Assembly: GCF_016756615.1 (NCBI RefSeq)
Contig: NZ_AP023262.1
Coordinates: 4,031,501-4,095,500 of the forward strand
Direction of reading: 5' to 3'
Source: Mesorhizobium sp. L-8-3
Lineage (GTDB): Bacteria > Pseudomonadota > Alphaproteobacteria > Rhizobiales > Rhizobiaceae
DNA: 64,000 nucleotides
Position 1 is the first letter of the stretch. Each line of letters opens with the position of its first letter. The notes under the pieces are model-generated. The model made no database searches. It was given only the letters and a program-made list of their open reading frames with translations, and was not told the DNA's origin. Positions 42,813 through 51,041 of this stretch are shown piece by piece. Both the position numbers and the translations under genes were made by a program.

Positions 42813-44177
42813 ATGGCGGAAGGACTCTTCAAACACGGCATCGCGGCGGGACGGCTGGCGCCGGCCCAGTACGCCGACAACTTCTCCGACCTGCACCCGC
42901 CGCTCGACGCTCACGAGGCGCTGGTCGAGGCGGATCGCTGCTATTTCTGCTACGATGCGCCCTGCATGCAGGCCTGCCCGACATCGATCGATATCCCGAT
43001 GTTCATCCGGCAGATCGCGACCGGCAACCCGATCGGCTCGGCCAAGACCATCTTCGACCAGAACATTCTCGGCGGCATGTGCGCCCGCGTCTGCCCGACC
43101 GAGACCTTGTGCGAGGAAGTCTGCGTTCGCGAGACGGCGGAGGGCAAGCCGGTGCAGATCGGCCGCCTGCAGCGCTACGCCACCGATACGGCGATGCGGC
43201 AGCACAAGCAGTTCTACGAACGGGCCGCGGCGACCGGACGCAAGGTCGCAATTGTCGGCGCCGGGCCGGCGGGCCTCGCCGCCGCGCACCGCCTGGCGCG
43301 CTACGGGCACGAGGTCACCATCTTCGAGTCGCGGCCAAAATCCGGCGGCCTCAACGAATACGGCATCGCCGCCTACAAGAGCACCGACGACTTTGCGCAG
43401 GCCGAGGTCGACTATGTCACGGCGATCGGCGGCATCGAGATCGAGCATGGCAGGGCGCTCGGCCGCGACATCCACCTTTCCGAGCTGACGGCCGCTTTCG
43501 ACGCGGTGTTCCTTGGGATCGGCCTCGCAGGGGTCAACGCGCTGCGCGCAGAGGGCGAGGATGCCGAAGGCGTCGAGAATGCCGTCGAGTTCATCGCCGA
43601 GCTGCGCCAAGCCGTAGATCTCGGCAGCCTGCCGGTCGGCCGCCGCGTGGTGGTGATCGGCGGCGGCATGACCGCGATTGATGCGGCCGTGCAGTCCAAG
43701 CTGCTCGGCGCCGAGGAGGTGACGATCTGCTACCGGCGCGGCAAGGAGCATATGAACGCCTCGGAGTTCGAGCAGGATCTGGCGGCTGCCAATGGCGTCG
43801 CCATCCGGCACTGGCTGCAGCCGAAGCGGGTGGTTTCGGAAGGCGGCAAGGTCGCGGCAATCGAGCTCGAATATACTGCCCTGAAGGACGGCAAGCTCGG
43901 CGGCACCGGCGAGACGGTCACGCTGCTGGCCGATCAGGTGTTCAAGGCGATCGGCCAGAGCTTCGAGCCGGCGGCGCTGAACGGCAGCGGCGCCAGCATC
44001 GGGCTCGAAGGCGGCCGCATCAAGGTCGACGAGGAGGGGCGCACCTCGCTGGCCAAGGTCTGGGCCGGCGGCGACTGCATCGTCGGCGGCGACGACCTGA
44101 CCGTCTCGGCGGTCGCGCAGGGACGCGACGCGGCCGAATCCATCCACCGCGCGCTCACCGCGAACGGGAGGGCATGA
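42813..44177 (+). CDS. preT: Dihydropyrimidine dehydrogenase (NAD+) small subunit PreT
   Basis: 454-residue FAD- and iron-sulfur protein that passes electrons between NAD(H) and PreA in the reductive pyrimidine pathway (uracil or thymine to the dihydro form). The N-terminal domain has eight cysteines for two [4Fe-4S] clusters: C43, C46, C51, C55 and C90, C94, C100, C104. The FAD motif GAGPAG lies at 149-154 and the NAD(P) motif GGGMTA at 283-288. The C-terminal WAGGDCIVGGDDLTVSAVAQ is typical of this GltD-like family. Start ATG 42813, with GGGGA upstream. It overlaps preA by four bases (ATGA). A RutR-like operator lies in front. Confidence 0.95.
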   Translation: MAEGLFKHGIAAGRLAPAQYADNFSDLHPPLDAHEALVEADRCYFCYDAPCMQACPTSIDIPMFIRQIATGNPIGSAKTIFDQNILGGMCARVCPTETLCEEVCVRETAEGKPVQIGRLQRYATDTAMRQHKQFYERAAATGRKVAIVGAGPAGLAAAHRLARYGHEVTIFESRPKSGGLNEYGIAAYKSTDDFAQAEVDYVTAIGGIEIEHGRALGRDIHLSELTAAFDAVFLGIGLAGVNALRAEGEDAEGVENAVEFIAELRQAVDLGSLPVGRRVVVIGGGMTAIDAAVQSKLLGAEEVTICYRRGKEHMNASEFEQDLAAANGVAIRHWLQPKRVVSEGGKVAAIELEYTALKDGKLGGTGETVTLLADQVFKAIGQSFEPAALNGSGASIGLEGGRIKVDEEGRTSLAKVWAGGDCIVGGDDLTVSAVAQGRDAAESIHRALTANGRA

Positions 44178-45493
44178 TCATGGCTGATATCCGCAACAAC
44201 TTCGTCGGCATCAAGTCTCCGAACCCCTTCTGGCTGGCGTCTGCGCCGCCCACCGACAAGGCCTACAACGTCGTGCGCGCCTTCAAGGCGGGCTGGGGCG
44301 GCGTGGTCTGGAAGACACTTGGCGAGGAGGGGCCGCCTGTCGTCAACGTCAACGGTCCGCGCTACGGCGCGATCTGGGGCGCCGACCGCCGCCTGCTCGG
44401 CCTCAACAACATAGAGCTCATCACCGACCGCGAGTTGCAGACCAATCTGCGCGAGATCAAGCAGGTCAAGAAGGACTGGCCGGACCGCGCGCTCGTCGTC
44501 TCGCTCATGGTGCCCTGCGTGGAGGAAAGCTGGAAGGCGATCCTGCCGGTCGTAGAAGAGACCGAAGCCGACGGAATCGAGCTCAATTTCGGCTGTCCGC
44601 ACGGCATGTCGGAGCGCGGCATGGGCTCGGCGGTCGGCCAGGTGCCGGAATATATCGAGATGGTGGTGCGCTGGTGCAAGGCCAACACCCGCATGCCCGT
44701 CATCACCAAGCTGACGCCGAACATCACCGATATCCGGCGTCCGGCACGGGCCGCAAAGGCCGGCGGCACCGACGCGGTGTCGCTGATCAACACGATCAAC
44801 TCCATCACCGCGGTCGATCTCGACACCTTCTCGCCGGAGCCGTCGATCGACGGCAAGGGCAGCCATGGCGGCTATTGCGGACCGGCCGTGAAGCCGATCG
44901 CGCTCAACATGGTCGCCGAGATCGCGCGCGATCCCGAAACCCGCGGCCTGCCGATCTCGGGCATCGGCGGCGTCACCACATGGCGCGACGCGGCCGAGTT
45001 CCTGGCGCTCGGCGCCGGCAATGTGCAGGTCTGCACCGCGGCCATGACCTACGGCTTCAAGATCGTCGAGGAGATGATCGAGGGGCTGAAGAACTGGATG
45101 GACGCCAAGGGCCATGCCTCGCTCGACGACGTCGTCGGCCGCGCAACGCCCAACGTATCCGACTGGCAGTATCTCAACCTCAACTATGTCGCCAAGGCGC
45201 GCATCGACCAGGACGCCTGCATCAAATGCGGCCGCTGCCACATCGCCTGCGAGGACACGTCCCACCAGGCGATCACCAGCCTCGTCAATGGCCAGCGCCA
45301 TTTCGAGGTGATCGAGGAAGAGTGCGTCGGCTGCAATCTCTGCGTCAATGTCTGCCCGGTGGAAGGCTGCATCACCATGGAGCCGCTCGCTGCCGGCGCG
45401 CTCGACAAGCGCACGGGCCAGCAGGTCTCGTCGGTCTACGCCAACTGGACCACGCACCCCAACAACCCGATGGCGAAGGTGGCGGCCGAGTAG
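44174..45493 (+). CDS. preA: Dihydropyrimidine dehydrogenase (NAD+) catalytic subunit PreA
   Basis: 439-residue FMN-containing catalytic subunit. The dihydroorotate-dehydrogenase-like barrel (residues 1-310) contains NFGCPHGMSERGMGSAVGQV near 140 with the proposed catalytic Cys, and PVITKLTPNITDI near 180. The C-terminal ferredoxin domain has two [4Fe-4S] sites: CIKCGRCHIACED near 353 and CVGCNLCVNVCPVEGC near 384. Either ATG 44174 or ATG 44180 could be the start; the first overlaps the preT stop. With PreT it forms the PreAT heterotetramer of bacteria. An insertion sequence follows about 120 bp downstream. Confidence 0.95.
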   Translation: MIMADIRNNFVGIKSPNPFWLASAPPTDKAYNVVRAFKAGWGGVVWKTLGEEGPPVVNVNGPRYGAIWGADRRLLGLNNIELITDRELQTNLREIKQVKKDWPDRALVVSLMVPCVEESWKAILPVVEETEADGIELNFGCPHGMSERGMGSAVGQVPEYIEMVVRWCKANTRMPVITKLTPNITDIRRPARAAKAGGTDAVSLINTINSITAVDLDTFSPEPSIDGKGSHGGYCGPAVKPIALNMVAEIARDPETRGLPISGIGGVTTWRDAAEFLALGAGNVQVCTAAMTYGFKIVEEMIEGLKNWMDAKGHASLDDVVGRATPNVSDWQYLNLNYVAKARIDQDACIKCGRCHIACEDTSHQAITSLVNGQRHFEVIEEECVGCNLCVNVCPVEGCITMEPLAAGALDKRTGQQVSSVYANWTTHPNNPMAKVAAE

Positions 45494-45536
45494 GGAAGCA
45501 AGGTGCCAGCCTGGGGCCGAGCGTGTTGACGTGAAA

Positions 45537-45567
45537 TAGGGGCATGGAGACAATCTCCACGCCTCTA
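45537..45567 (+). terminator. Hairpin after preTA
   Basis: TAGGGGCATGGAGA (45537-45550) and TCTCCACGCCTCTA (45554-45567) are reverse complements except for two mismatches, with a 3-base loop. It lies 44 bases after the preA stop and before the insertion sequence. Without a T-run it is a likely 3'-end structure rather than a certain terminator. Confidence 0.45.
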
Positions 45568-45610
45568 TGCCAATCGCTCGGCTTCACCCATGGCGTCTCT
45601 CGACTCCGGG

Positions 45611-46954
45611 CTAAGGACAGCTGCAACGATAATTGAATCGGTCGGTTGTCTCGACCTGCAGCGGTGTGACTCACCCGGCAGGGATTCCCTGCCGGAGCGA
45701 GGCGCGCTAGCGGTAGCGACATGATCGACCGGCGCGGGATCCAGCAGCGGTGGGAGGCGGACGGCTCGAAGCGCGACGAGCGCGGCCGGCGCGTGTTCGC
45801 CGCCAGCGAGGCGCGCGCTGCGGGCCGGGGTGGGCTGGCGGCGGTCTCGGAGATCACAGGGCTGGCCCGCTCGACGATCGGGCGCGGGCTGAAAGACCTC
45901 GACGCGGCGCCGCCGCGCGGTCGGGTGCGCCGGGAAGGCGGCGGCCCGCGGCCGTTGACGGCGCGCGATCCGACGCTGCTTGCCGACCTTGAGCGCCTCG
46001 TTGAGCCGGCGACCTTGGGTGATCCGGAGCGGCCTCTGTTGTGGGTGTCGAAGAGCCTGGACAAGCTGGCGCGCGCGCTTGGCGACATGGGCCATGCGAT
46101 CAGCCCCAACAGCGTGCGCAAGCTGCTTGTCAAGCTCGGCTTCTCGCGCCAGCTTAACCGCAAGACGGATGAAGGCGCGCACCATCCCGACCGCGATGCC
46201 CAGTTCGCGCACATCAACGCCAAGGTGGTCGCCGCGCAGGCGGCCGGTGAGCCCGTCATCTCCGTCGATACAAAGAAGAAAGAGCTCGTCGGCGCCTTCA
46301 AGAATGGCGGCAGCGACTATCGCCCGAAGGGCGACCCGCAGCGCGTCAAGGTGCACGACTTCGTCGACAAGACGCTTGGCAAGGTCGTCCCCTACGGCGT
46401 CTACGACGTGGCCGCCAACGAGGGCTGGGTCAGCGTCGGCATCACCGCCGACACCGCCGAGTTCGCGGTCCACTCGATCCGCACGTGGCTCGAGCGCATG
46501 GGCCGCCAGCGCTATCCCTCGGCCGGCGCGCTGACGATCACCGCCGACTGCGGCGGCTCCAACGGGGCGCGCGTGCGGCTGTGGAAGGTGGAACTGCAGA
46601 AGCTCGCCGACGAGACCGGGCTTGTCGTCCACGTCCATCACTATCCGCCGGGCACGTCGAAGTGGAACAAGATCGAGCACCGACTGTTCTGCCACATCAC
46701 CCAGAATTGGCGCGGCCGTCCGTTGACGGATCGCCTCGCCGTGGTCGAGTTGATCGGCGCGACCACGACCAAGACCGGGCTCAAGGTCGAGTGCGCGCTC
46801 GACGCCACCACCTATGAGAAGGGCGTGAAGGTCTCGGCTGCCGAGATGGCGACCCTCGATATCACCGGCGACCAGTTCCATCCAGAATGGAATTACACAA
46901 TCAAACCGCGGCGGTCGGCCATAGCGTAGCGGTTATCGTTGCAGCTGTCCTAAG
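45611..46954 (+). mobile_element. ISAzo13-family insertion sequence, apparently complete
   Basis: About 1,344 bp. Terminal inverted repeats: left CTAAGGACAGCTGCAACGAT from 45611 and right, read inwards from 46954, CTTAGGACAGCTGCAACGAT, with one mismatch in the first 20 bases. The transposase frame is intact. No clear target duplication was found. The right terminus overlaps the stop codon of the deaminase gene. Confidence 0.85.
45721..46929 (+). CDS. ISAzo13-family transposase
   Basis: 402-residue DDE transposase, full length for ISAzo13. The N-terminal helix-turn-helix (VSEITGLARSTIGRGLKDLD, residues about 42-61) precedes the core: Asp in VISVDTKKKELVGAFKNGG near 182, Asp in LTITADCGGSNGARVR near 277, and Glu in GTSKWNKIEHRLFCHI near 322. 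TWNKIEHRLFxxI is characteristic of the family. Start ATG 45721 follows a short gap after the left terminus. No frameshift, so the element may be mobile. Confidence 0.94.
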   Translation: MIDRRGIQQRWEADGSKRDERGRRVFAASEARAAGRGGLAAVSEITGLARSTIGRGLKDLDAAPPRGRVRREGGGPRPLTARDPTLLADLERLVEPATLGDPERPLLWVSKSLDKLARALGDMGHAISPNSVRKLLVKLGFSRQLNRKTDEGAHHPDRDAQFAHINAKVVAAQAAGEPVISVDTKKKELVGAFKNGGSDYRPKGDPQRVKVHDFVDKTLGKVVPYGVYDVAANEGWVSVGITADTAEFAVHSIRTWLERMGRQRYPSAGALTITADCGGSNGARVRLWKVELQKLADETGLVVHVHHYPPGTSKWNKIEHRLFCHITQNWRGRPLTDRLAVVELIGATTTKTGLKVECALDATTYEKGVKVSAAEMATLDITGDQFHPEWNYTIKPRRSAIA

Positions 46955-47420
46955 CCTTGCCCAGATGCTTCGGCCAGAATTCCTGATGTACTTCGGCCGC
47001 TTCGTCTTCGAGGTTCGGGCCAACCACAGTGACGATGCGCGCGCCGGTTTGCAACACCGCCCGGCTCGGCACGTTCAACCCGATCCCGGCGATCTCGCCA
47101 AGCCGCGCTTCGGAGCACGCAAACACCATACGCCCGATGCCCGACCAGTAAATCGCCCCGGAGCACATCGCGCACGGCTCCGTGCTTGTGTAGAGCGTGC
47201 AGTCAGCGAGAAAAGCAGGGTCGTAGTGCTGCGCTGCCAGTTTGATCAGGTTCATCTCGGCGTGGTTCGTCATATCGTGGCCGGTGAAGACGCTGTTTTC
47301 GGCGCGCAGGATCACTTCGCCGTCCTTCACCAGCACCGAGCCAAACGGTTCGTCACCGCGTTCCATTGCGGATTTCGAGAGCGCGATCGCCTCGCGTAAG
47401 AACGGCTCGTGGCCTTCCAT
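46950..47420 (-). CDS. Nucleoside/guanine deaminase (cytidine/deoxycytidylate deaminase fold)
   Basis: 156-residue zinc deaminase of the GuaD/TadA-like group. The zinc site and proton shuttle are seen as NHAEMNLIK (His-Ala-Glu) near 72-80 and STEPCAMCSGAIYWSG (PCxxC) near 99-114. Proteins of this length with EFWPKHLG at the C-terminus are usually guanine deaminases or related nucleobase deaminases. The product ends Gly-Lys-Ala followed by TAG, and that TAG (46950-46952) lies within the terminal repeat of the insertion sequence. Its place in a pyrimidine-catabolism region fits a nucleobase substrate. Start ATG 47420. Confidence 0.88.
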   Translation of the reverse strand: MEGHEPFLREAIALSKSAMERGDEPFGSVLVKDGEVILRAENSVFTGHDMTNHAEMNLIKLAAQHYDPAFLADCTLYTSTEPCAMCSGAIYWSGIGRMVFACSEARLGEIAGIGLNVPSRAVLQTGARIVTVVGPNLEDEAAEVHQEFWPKHLGKA

Positions 47421-47526
47421 CGGAGTCTCCCCAAAGCTGGAACGGGATGATCTTGTCTTGAATCGGAGGGATTTCCAAGGGGCTGCAAATCAGATTGAAG
47501 ATCGGCGATCTGCATCGCCGCAACGG

Positions 47527-48084
47527 TCATCTTCCGGCTCCAATCAATGAGTCCTGAGCCTGGCCGAAGGCCGCAACCACCGTTTCGATAGGCAGGAACA
47601 GTGTGCGACTGTCTTCGGGATATTCGATGAACTCCGCGCAGCGTAGATAGAAGCGCTTCGCCGCATCGTCCTTGGCATGGACCAGAACCGCTCTGATACC
47701 AATGATCTGCGACGCCAGCGCGATCCGGCGCAGCGCGTCGGAAAGCAGGTCCGCGCCGAGGCCCTTGCCCGCATGGCTGCGGCCCACAGCCAATCGCCCG
47801 ATCACCGAGACAGGCATCGTATCCGGCGCGTTGTGCCTCACCTTGCCTGGTGCCGCCGCGCGCTCCACGGCCGCGGCCGACATGCAGAAACAGGCGACAA
47901 CCCGATTGCTTTCGCAAACGACATAGGTGCGCGAGAACCGGCTTTCATTCTTCGAGGCCCGGAGACGCAGCCACTCGTTCAGTGCCGGTTCGCCGCAATC
48001 GAAACTCGAAAGATCGTGGCCGTCGGTAAGAGGAACGGGAGGCGAAAGACGAGCTTCGAGGCGTTCCGACGCTATTTCTGCCAT
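47527..48084 (-). CDS. tacT: GNAT-family toxin of a TacAT type II toxin-antitoxin pair
   Basis: 185-residue GNAT acetyltransferase of the TacT/AtaT class, which acetylates aminoacyl-tRNA and stops translation. The acetyl-CoA motif is VIGRLAVGRSHAGKGLGADL (R-x2-G-x-G/A) near 94-113, and FYLRCAEFIEYP near 150 holds the catalytic Tyr region of the class. Residue pattern FDCGEPALNEWLRLRA near 28 is also typical. The ATG at 48084 overlaps the antitoxin gene by 13 bases, which is normal for this pair. Confidence 0.9.
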   Translation of the reverse strand: MAEIASERLEARLSPPVPLTDGHDLSSFDCGEPALNEWLRLRASKNESRFSRTYVVCESNRVVACFCMSAAAVERAAAPGKVRHNAPDTMPVSVIGRLAVGRSHAGKGLGADLLSDALRRIALASQIIGIRAVLVHAKDDAAKRFYLRCAEFIEYPEDSRTLFLPIETVVAAFGQAQDSLIGAGR

Positions 48085-48413
48085 GCCGGCACCCGGCGCA
48101 GCAGCGACTGTAGTTTCGGTCCCGGTGCCGGGGGATTGTCGAGGGCGTGCATGAAAGCGTCGTAGCGATCAGAGTCCAACATGAACAGTCGCTGGTCGAG
48201 CAGCACGTCGATAGCCTGCCGCCGGGCGCTTTCGATCATGAATTCGGTGCGCGTCTTGCCCAGCACCGCCGCCGCATCGTCGATGAGTTGGCGGGTGGCA
48301 GCCTCGATCCGAAGGTTGATGCTGCCTTTCGTGTCGGCAGCCGATGTCCGCTCCGCAACCGCAATGGTCGCAGTTCCATGCCTTTGCGAGGTTGATGCGC
48401 GAACTTTTGACAT
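48072..48413 (-). CDS. tacA: DUF1778 antitoxin of the TacAT pair
   Basis: 113-residue ribbon-helix-helix antitoxin. The DUF1778 core starts at INLRIEAATRQLIDDAAAVL near 33 and continues with GKTRTEFMIESARRQAIDVL; the C-terminal LLRRVPAWQK is the toxin-neutralising tail. A 30-residue N-terminal extension precedes the fold and is longer than in most DUF1778 proteins. I prefer ATG 48413 to the TTG three codons upstream. As in other TacAT systems it should bind and repress its own promoter. First gene of the pair. Confidence 0.88.
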   Translation of the reverse strand: MSKVRASTSQRHGTATIAVAERTSAADTKGSINLRIEAATRQLIDDAAAVLGKTRTEFMIESARRQAIDVLLDQRLFMLDSDRYDAFMHALDNPPAPGPKLQSLLRRVPAWQK

Positions 48414-48528
48414 GCGCTGCAATATGATCAGACGTATCTACAATGTCAATACGACCGTGGAGCGAGGTCCGCGATCCATCGCCTCGTTGATTGGAATGCC
48501 GACGGCCGGCTTCACCTGGGGAATTCAC

Positions 48529-48603
48529 GGCCTAAGCAGATTCCGGAAAAGTGTCCCACGGTTTTCCGACAAGAATCTGCGACAAAACAAAGGCCTAAGC
48601 AGA
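48529..48603. repeat. Diverged copy of the rhizobial interspersed repeat, flanked by a 12-bp direct repeat
   Basis: GGCCTAAGCAGA occurs at 48529-48540 and 48592-48603. Between the copies GCAGATTC (48536-48543) pairs with GAATCTGC (48573-48580), and the inner sequence GGAAAAGTGTCCCACGGTTT resembles the first hairpin of the repeat at 32706-32811. Confidence 0.55.
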
Positions 48604-48637
48604 CCATTCGTTGGCTTGCCAAGGAATGTCTGCTTAG
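48595..48637 (-). terminator. Strong hairpin downstream of rutR
   Basis: CTAAGCAGACCATTCGTTGG (48595-48614) pairs with CCAAGGAATGTCTGCTTAG (48619-48637) around a 4-base loop, with one bulge and one mismatch. It lies 33 bases after the rutR stop on the minus strand and overlaps the right copy of the GGCCTAAGCAGA repeat. Confidence 0.5.
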
Positions 48638-48670
48638 AAGCGCGCCGAAAAGGGACCACCGGCGCGGCGG

Positions 48671-49306
48671 TCAGTTCGCCTTCGGCTTGAGGCCCTCGAC
48701 GAAAAGCTGCTCCAGAAATCGTGCGGCGTCCTCGAAGCGGCCGTCGCCGCCGCGGTCGGGGCCGAGCACGGCGCGCACCTGGGTGTCGAAATCGGCATAA
48801 TGCTGGGTCGTTGCCCAGATCGAGAAGATGAGATGCCAGGGATCGGTGCGTGCGATCTTGCCGGCCCGCATCCACCCCTTGATCACCTCGGCCTTCTCGT
48901 CGACGAGCGTGCGCAACTCGCCTTCCAGCATCGGCCCGATGCGCGGGGCGCCCTGGATGATCTCGTTGGCGAACAGCCGGCTTTCGCGCGGAAAGTCGCG
49001 GGCCATCTCCAGCTTGCGGCGGATGTAGCTCCTGAGCTCCGTCATCGGGTCGCCGATATCGTCGAGCTCGCGCAGCGGCGCCAGCCACGTCTCGAGCAGG
49101 CGCTCGAGCAGCGTCTCGTGGATGTCTTCCTTGTTGCGGAAATAGTAGAGCAGGTTGGGCTTCGACATGCCGGCCGCGTCGGCGATCTGATCGATCGTCG
49201 CGCCACGAAAGCCATGCGCGGAAAACACCTCGAGCGCTGCCTCCAGGATCAGTTCCCGCTTCTCCTGCTGGATACGGGTCCGGCGCCGCTGCGTGGGGGC
49301 ATCCAT
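48671..49306 (-). CDS. rutR: TetR-family pyrimidine utilisation regulator, RutR-like
   Basis: 211-residue TetR repressor with strong resemblance to E. coli RutR, which binds uracil and thymine. The N-terminal helix-turn-helix is ATIDQIADAAGMSKPNLLYY (about 36-55). The ligand domain shares ETWLAPLRELDDIGDPMTEL, FPRESRLFANEIIQGAPRI and DPWHLIFSIWATTQHYADFD with RutR, including the ATQHYADF signature. Start ATG 49306 with GGGAGAGG about 5 bases upstream; the GTG two codons earlier is less likely. It is divergent from the aminotransferase gene, and a RutR-type palindrome lies between them. Confidence 0.9.
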   Translation of the reverse strand: MDAPTQRRRTRIQQEKRELILEAALEVFSAHGFRGATIDQIADAAGMSKPNLLYYFRNKEDIHETLLERLLETWLAPLRELDDIGDPMTELRSYIRRKLEMARDFPRESRLFANEIIQGAPRIGPMLEGELRTLVDEKAEVIKGWMRAGKIARTDPWHLIFSIWATTQHYADFDTQVRAVLGPDRGGDGRFEDAARFLEQLFVEGLKPKAN

Positions 49307-49451
49307 CGTCACCTCTCCCTCTGGGCGCCGTGTCTAGCCGGGGTTCTGTGGCCCAATGGACTGGACCAGTTTCTCGCCGACTGTGGAGCGCGCCTTCTAT
49401 CCGGCATTTCCGGTACTATTCCCTTGACCGCCCATGCAGCGGTGTTAACCT

Positions 49452-49467
49452 TTGTCCAACCGGTCAA
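49452..49467 (+). promoter_or_regulatory. Candidate RutR operator between rutR and the aminotransferase gene
   Basis: TTGTCCAACCGGTCAA matches 12 of 14 defined positions of the RutR consensus TTGACCANNTGGTCAA. It lies 79 bases before the aminotransferase ATG and 146 bases before the rutR ATG, so it could control both genes. Scored by eye. Confidence 0.6.
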
Positions 49468-49545
49468 AAATTGCGTAGCAGAAACTGCGCCGAAGACCAA
49501 GCGTTGGCCGCACCGAAACGAGAGAACCGAAAGGAAAGCTTGGTC

Positions 49546-50874
49546 ATGTCCAACCGGCTGACAGTCACGCCGAACGATCTCAGTGCATTCTGGATGCCCT
49601 TCACGGCAAACAGGCAATTCAAGCAGGCGCCACGCATGCTGGTCGGTGCCAAGGACATGCACTACACGGCCAGCGACGGCCGCCAGATCCTCGACGGCAC
49701 GGCCGGTCTTTGGTGCGTCAATGCCGGCCATTGCCGGCCCAGGATCACCGAGGCGATCCGCAACCAGGCCGGTGAACTCGATTACGCGCCGGCCTTCCAG
49801 ATGGGCCATCCGATCGTATTCGAGCTGGCGAATCGCCTTGTCGACGTCGCGCCCGCCGGCATGGACCACGTCTTCTTCACCAATTCCGGCTCCGAATCGG
49901 TCGACACCGCGCTCAAGATGGCGATCGCCTATCATCGCGCGAAGGGCGACGGCTCGCGTTTCCGCCTGATCGGCCGCGAGCGCGGTTATCACGGCGTCAA
50001 TTTCGGCGGCATTTCCGTCGGCGGCATCGTCAGCAACCGCAAGATGTTCGGCACGCTGCTCACCGGCGTCGACCATCTGCCCCACACCCACCTGCCCGAG
50101 AAGAACGCCTACACCCGTGGCGAGCCTGAGCACGGCGTCGAACTCGCCAACGATCTGGAGCGTATCATCGCGTTGCACGACGCCTCGACCGTCGCGGCCG
50201 TCATCGTCGAGCCGGTGGCCGGTTCGACCGGTGTGCTCATCCCGCCGAAGGGCTATCTCAAGCGGCTGCGGGAGATCTGCGACAAGCACGGCATCCTCTT
50301 GATCTTCGACGAAGTCATCACCGGCTTCGGCCGTCTCGGCACGCCGTTCGCGGCCGACTATTTCGGCGTCACCCCCGACATCATCACCACCGCCAAGGGC
50401 GTCTCCAACGGCGTCATCCCGATGGGCGCGGTGTTCGTGAAGAAGGAGATCCACGACGCCTTCATGAACGGGCCGGAACATCTGATCGAGTTCTTCCACG
50501 GCTACACCTATTCGGGCAATCCGATCGCCTGCGCGGCGGCGCTCGGCACGCTCGACACCTACAAGGAAGAAGGGCTGCTCACACGCGGCGCGGAACTCGC
50601 GCCCTATTGGGAAGAGGCGCTGCATTCGCTGAAGGGCGAGCCGCATGTCATCGACATCAGGAACATCGGCCTGATCGGCGCGATCGAGCTGCAGCCGATC
50701 GCCGGCCAGCCGACCAAGCGTGCCTTCTCCGCCTTCGTGAAGGCCTTCGAGCGCGGCGCGCTGATCCGCACCACCGGCGACATCATCGCGCTGTCGCCGC
50801 CGCTGATCATCACCAAGGGCCAGATCAACGAACTGATCGACCATGTGCGCGAGGTGCTGAGACTGATCGAATAG
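49546..50874 (+). CDS. Omega-amino acid (beta-alanine):pyruvate aminotransferase
   Basis: 442-residue class III PLP aminotransferase. It removes the amino group of beta-alanine or beta-aminoisobutyrate, the last products of the reductive pyrimidine route, giving malonate semialdehyde or its methyl form. The N-terminus FWMPFTANRQFK is the signature of beta-alanine:pyruvate transaminases. PLP residues are FFTNSGSESVDTALK near 115, the ILLIFDEVITGFGR aspartate near 255, and the Schiff-base Lys 284 in TTAKGVSNG. Start ATG 49546 with AAAGGAAAG 6 bases upstream. A RutR-like operator precedes it and the amidohydrolase gene follows. Confidence 0.92.
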   Translation: MSNRLTVTPNDLSAFWMPFTANRQFKQAPRMLVGAKDMHYTASDGRQILDGTAGLWCVNAGHCRPRITEAIRNQAGELDYAPAFQMGHPIVFELANRLVDVAPAGMDHVFFTNSGSESVDTALKMAIAYHRAKGDGSRFRLIGRERGYHGVNFGGISVGGIVSNRKMFGTLLTGVDHLPHTHLPEKNAYTRGEPEHGVELANDLERIIALHDASTVAAVIVEPVAGSTGVLIPPKGYLKRLREICDKHGILLIFDEVITGFGRLGTPFAADYFGVTPDIITTAKGVSNGVIPMGAVFVKKEIHDAFMNGPEHLIEFFHGYTYSGNPIACAAALGTLDTYKEEGLLTRGAELAPYWEEALHSLKGEPHVIDIRNIGLIGAIELQPIAGQPTKRAFSAFVKAFERGALIRTTGDIIALSPPLIITKGQINELIDHVREVLRLIE

Positions 50875-51041
50875 GGCGTCATGCGTCCCCTCGGGCGTAG
50901 AGACGCCTAGGATTTTGAAACGACGCATCGAGCTTGGATCGCGCGATCCTCGGCGGGATGCGACAGGGCTTCGGCTCGAACGGGATGACGGCGTCGGGAA
51001 CCGCCGGCATCCCGCATGGACATTGAATGAGAGGACTGCAC

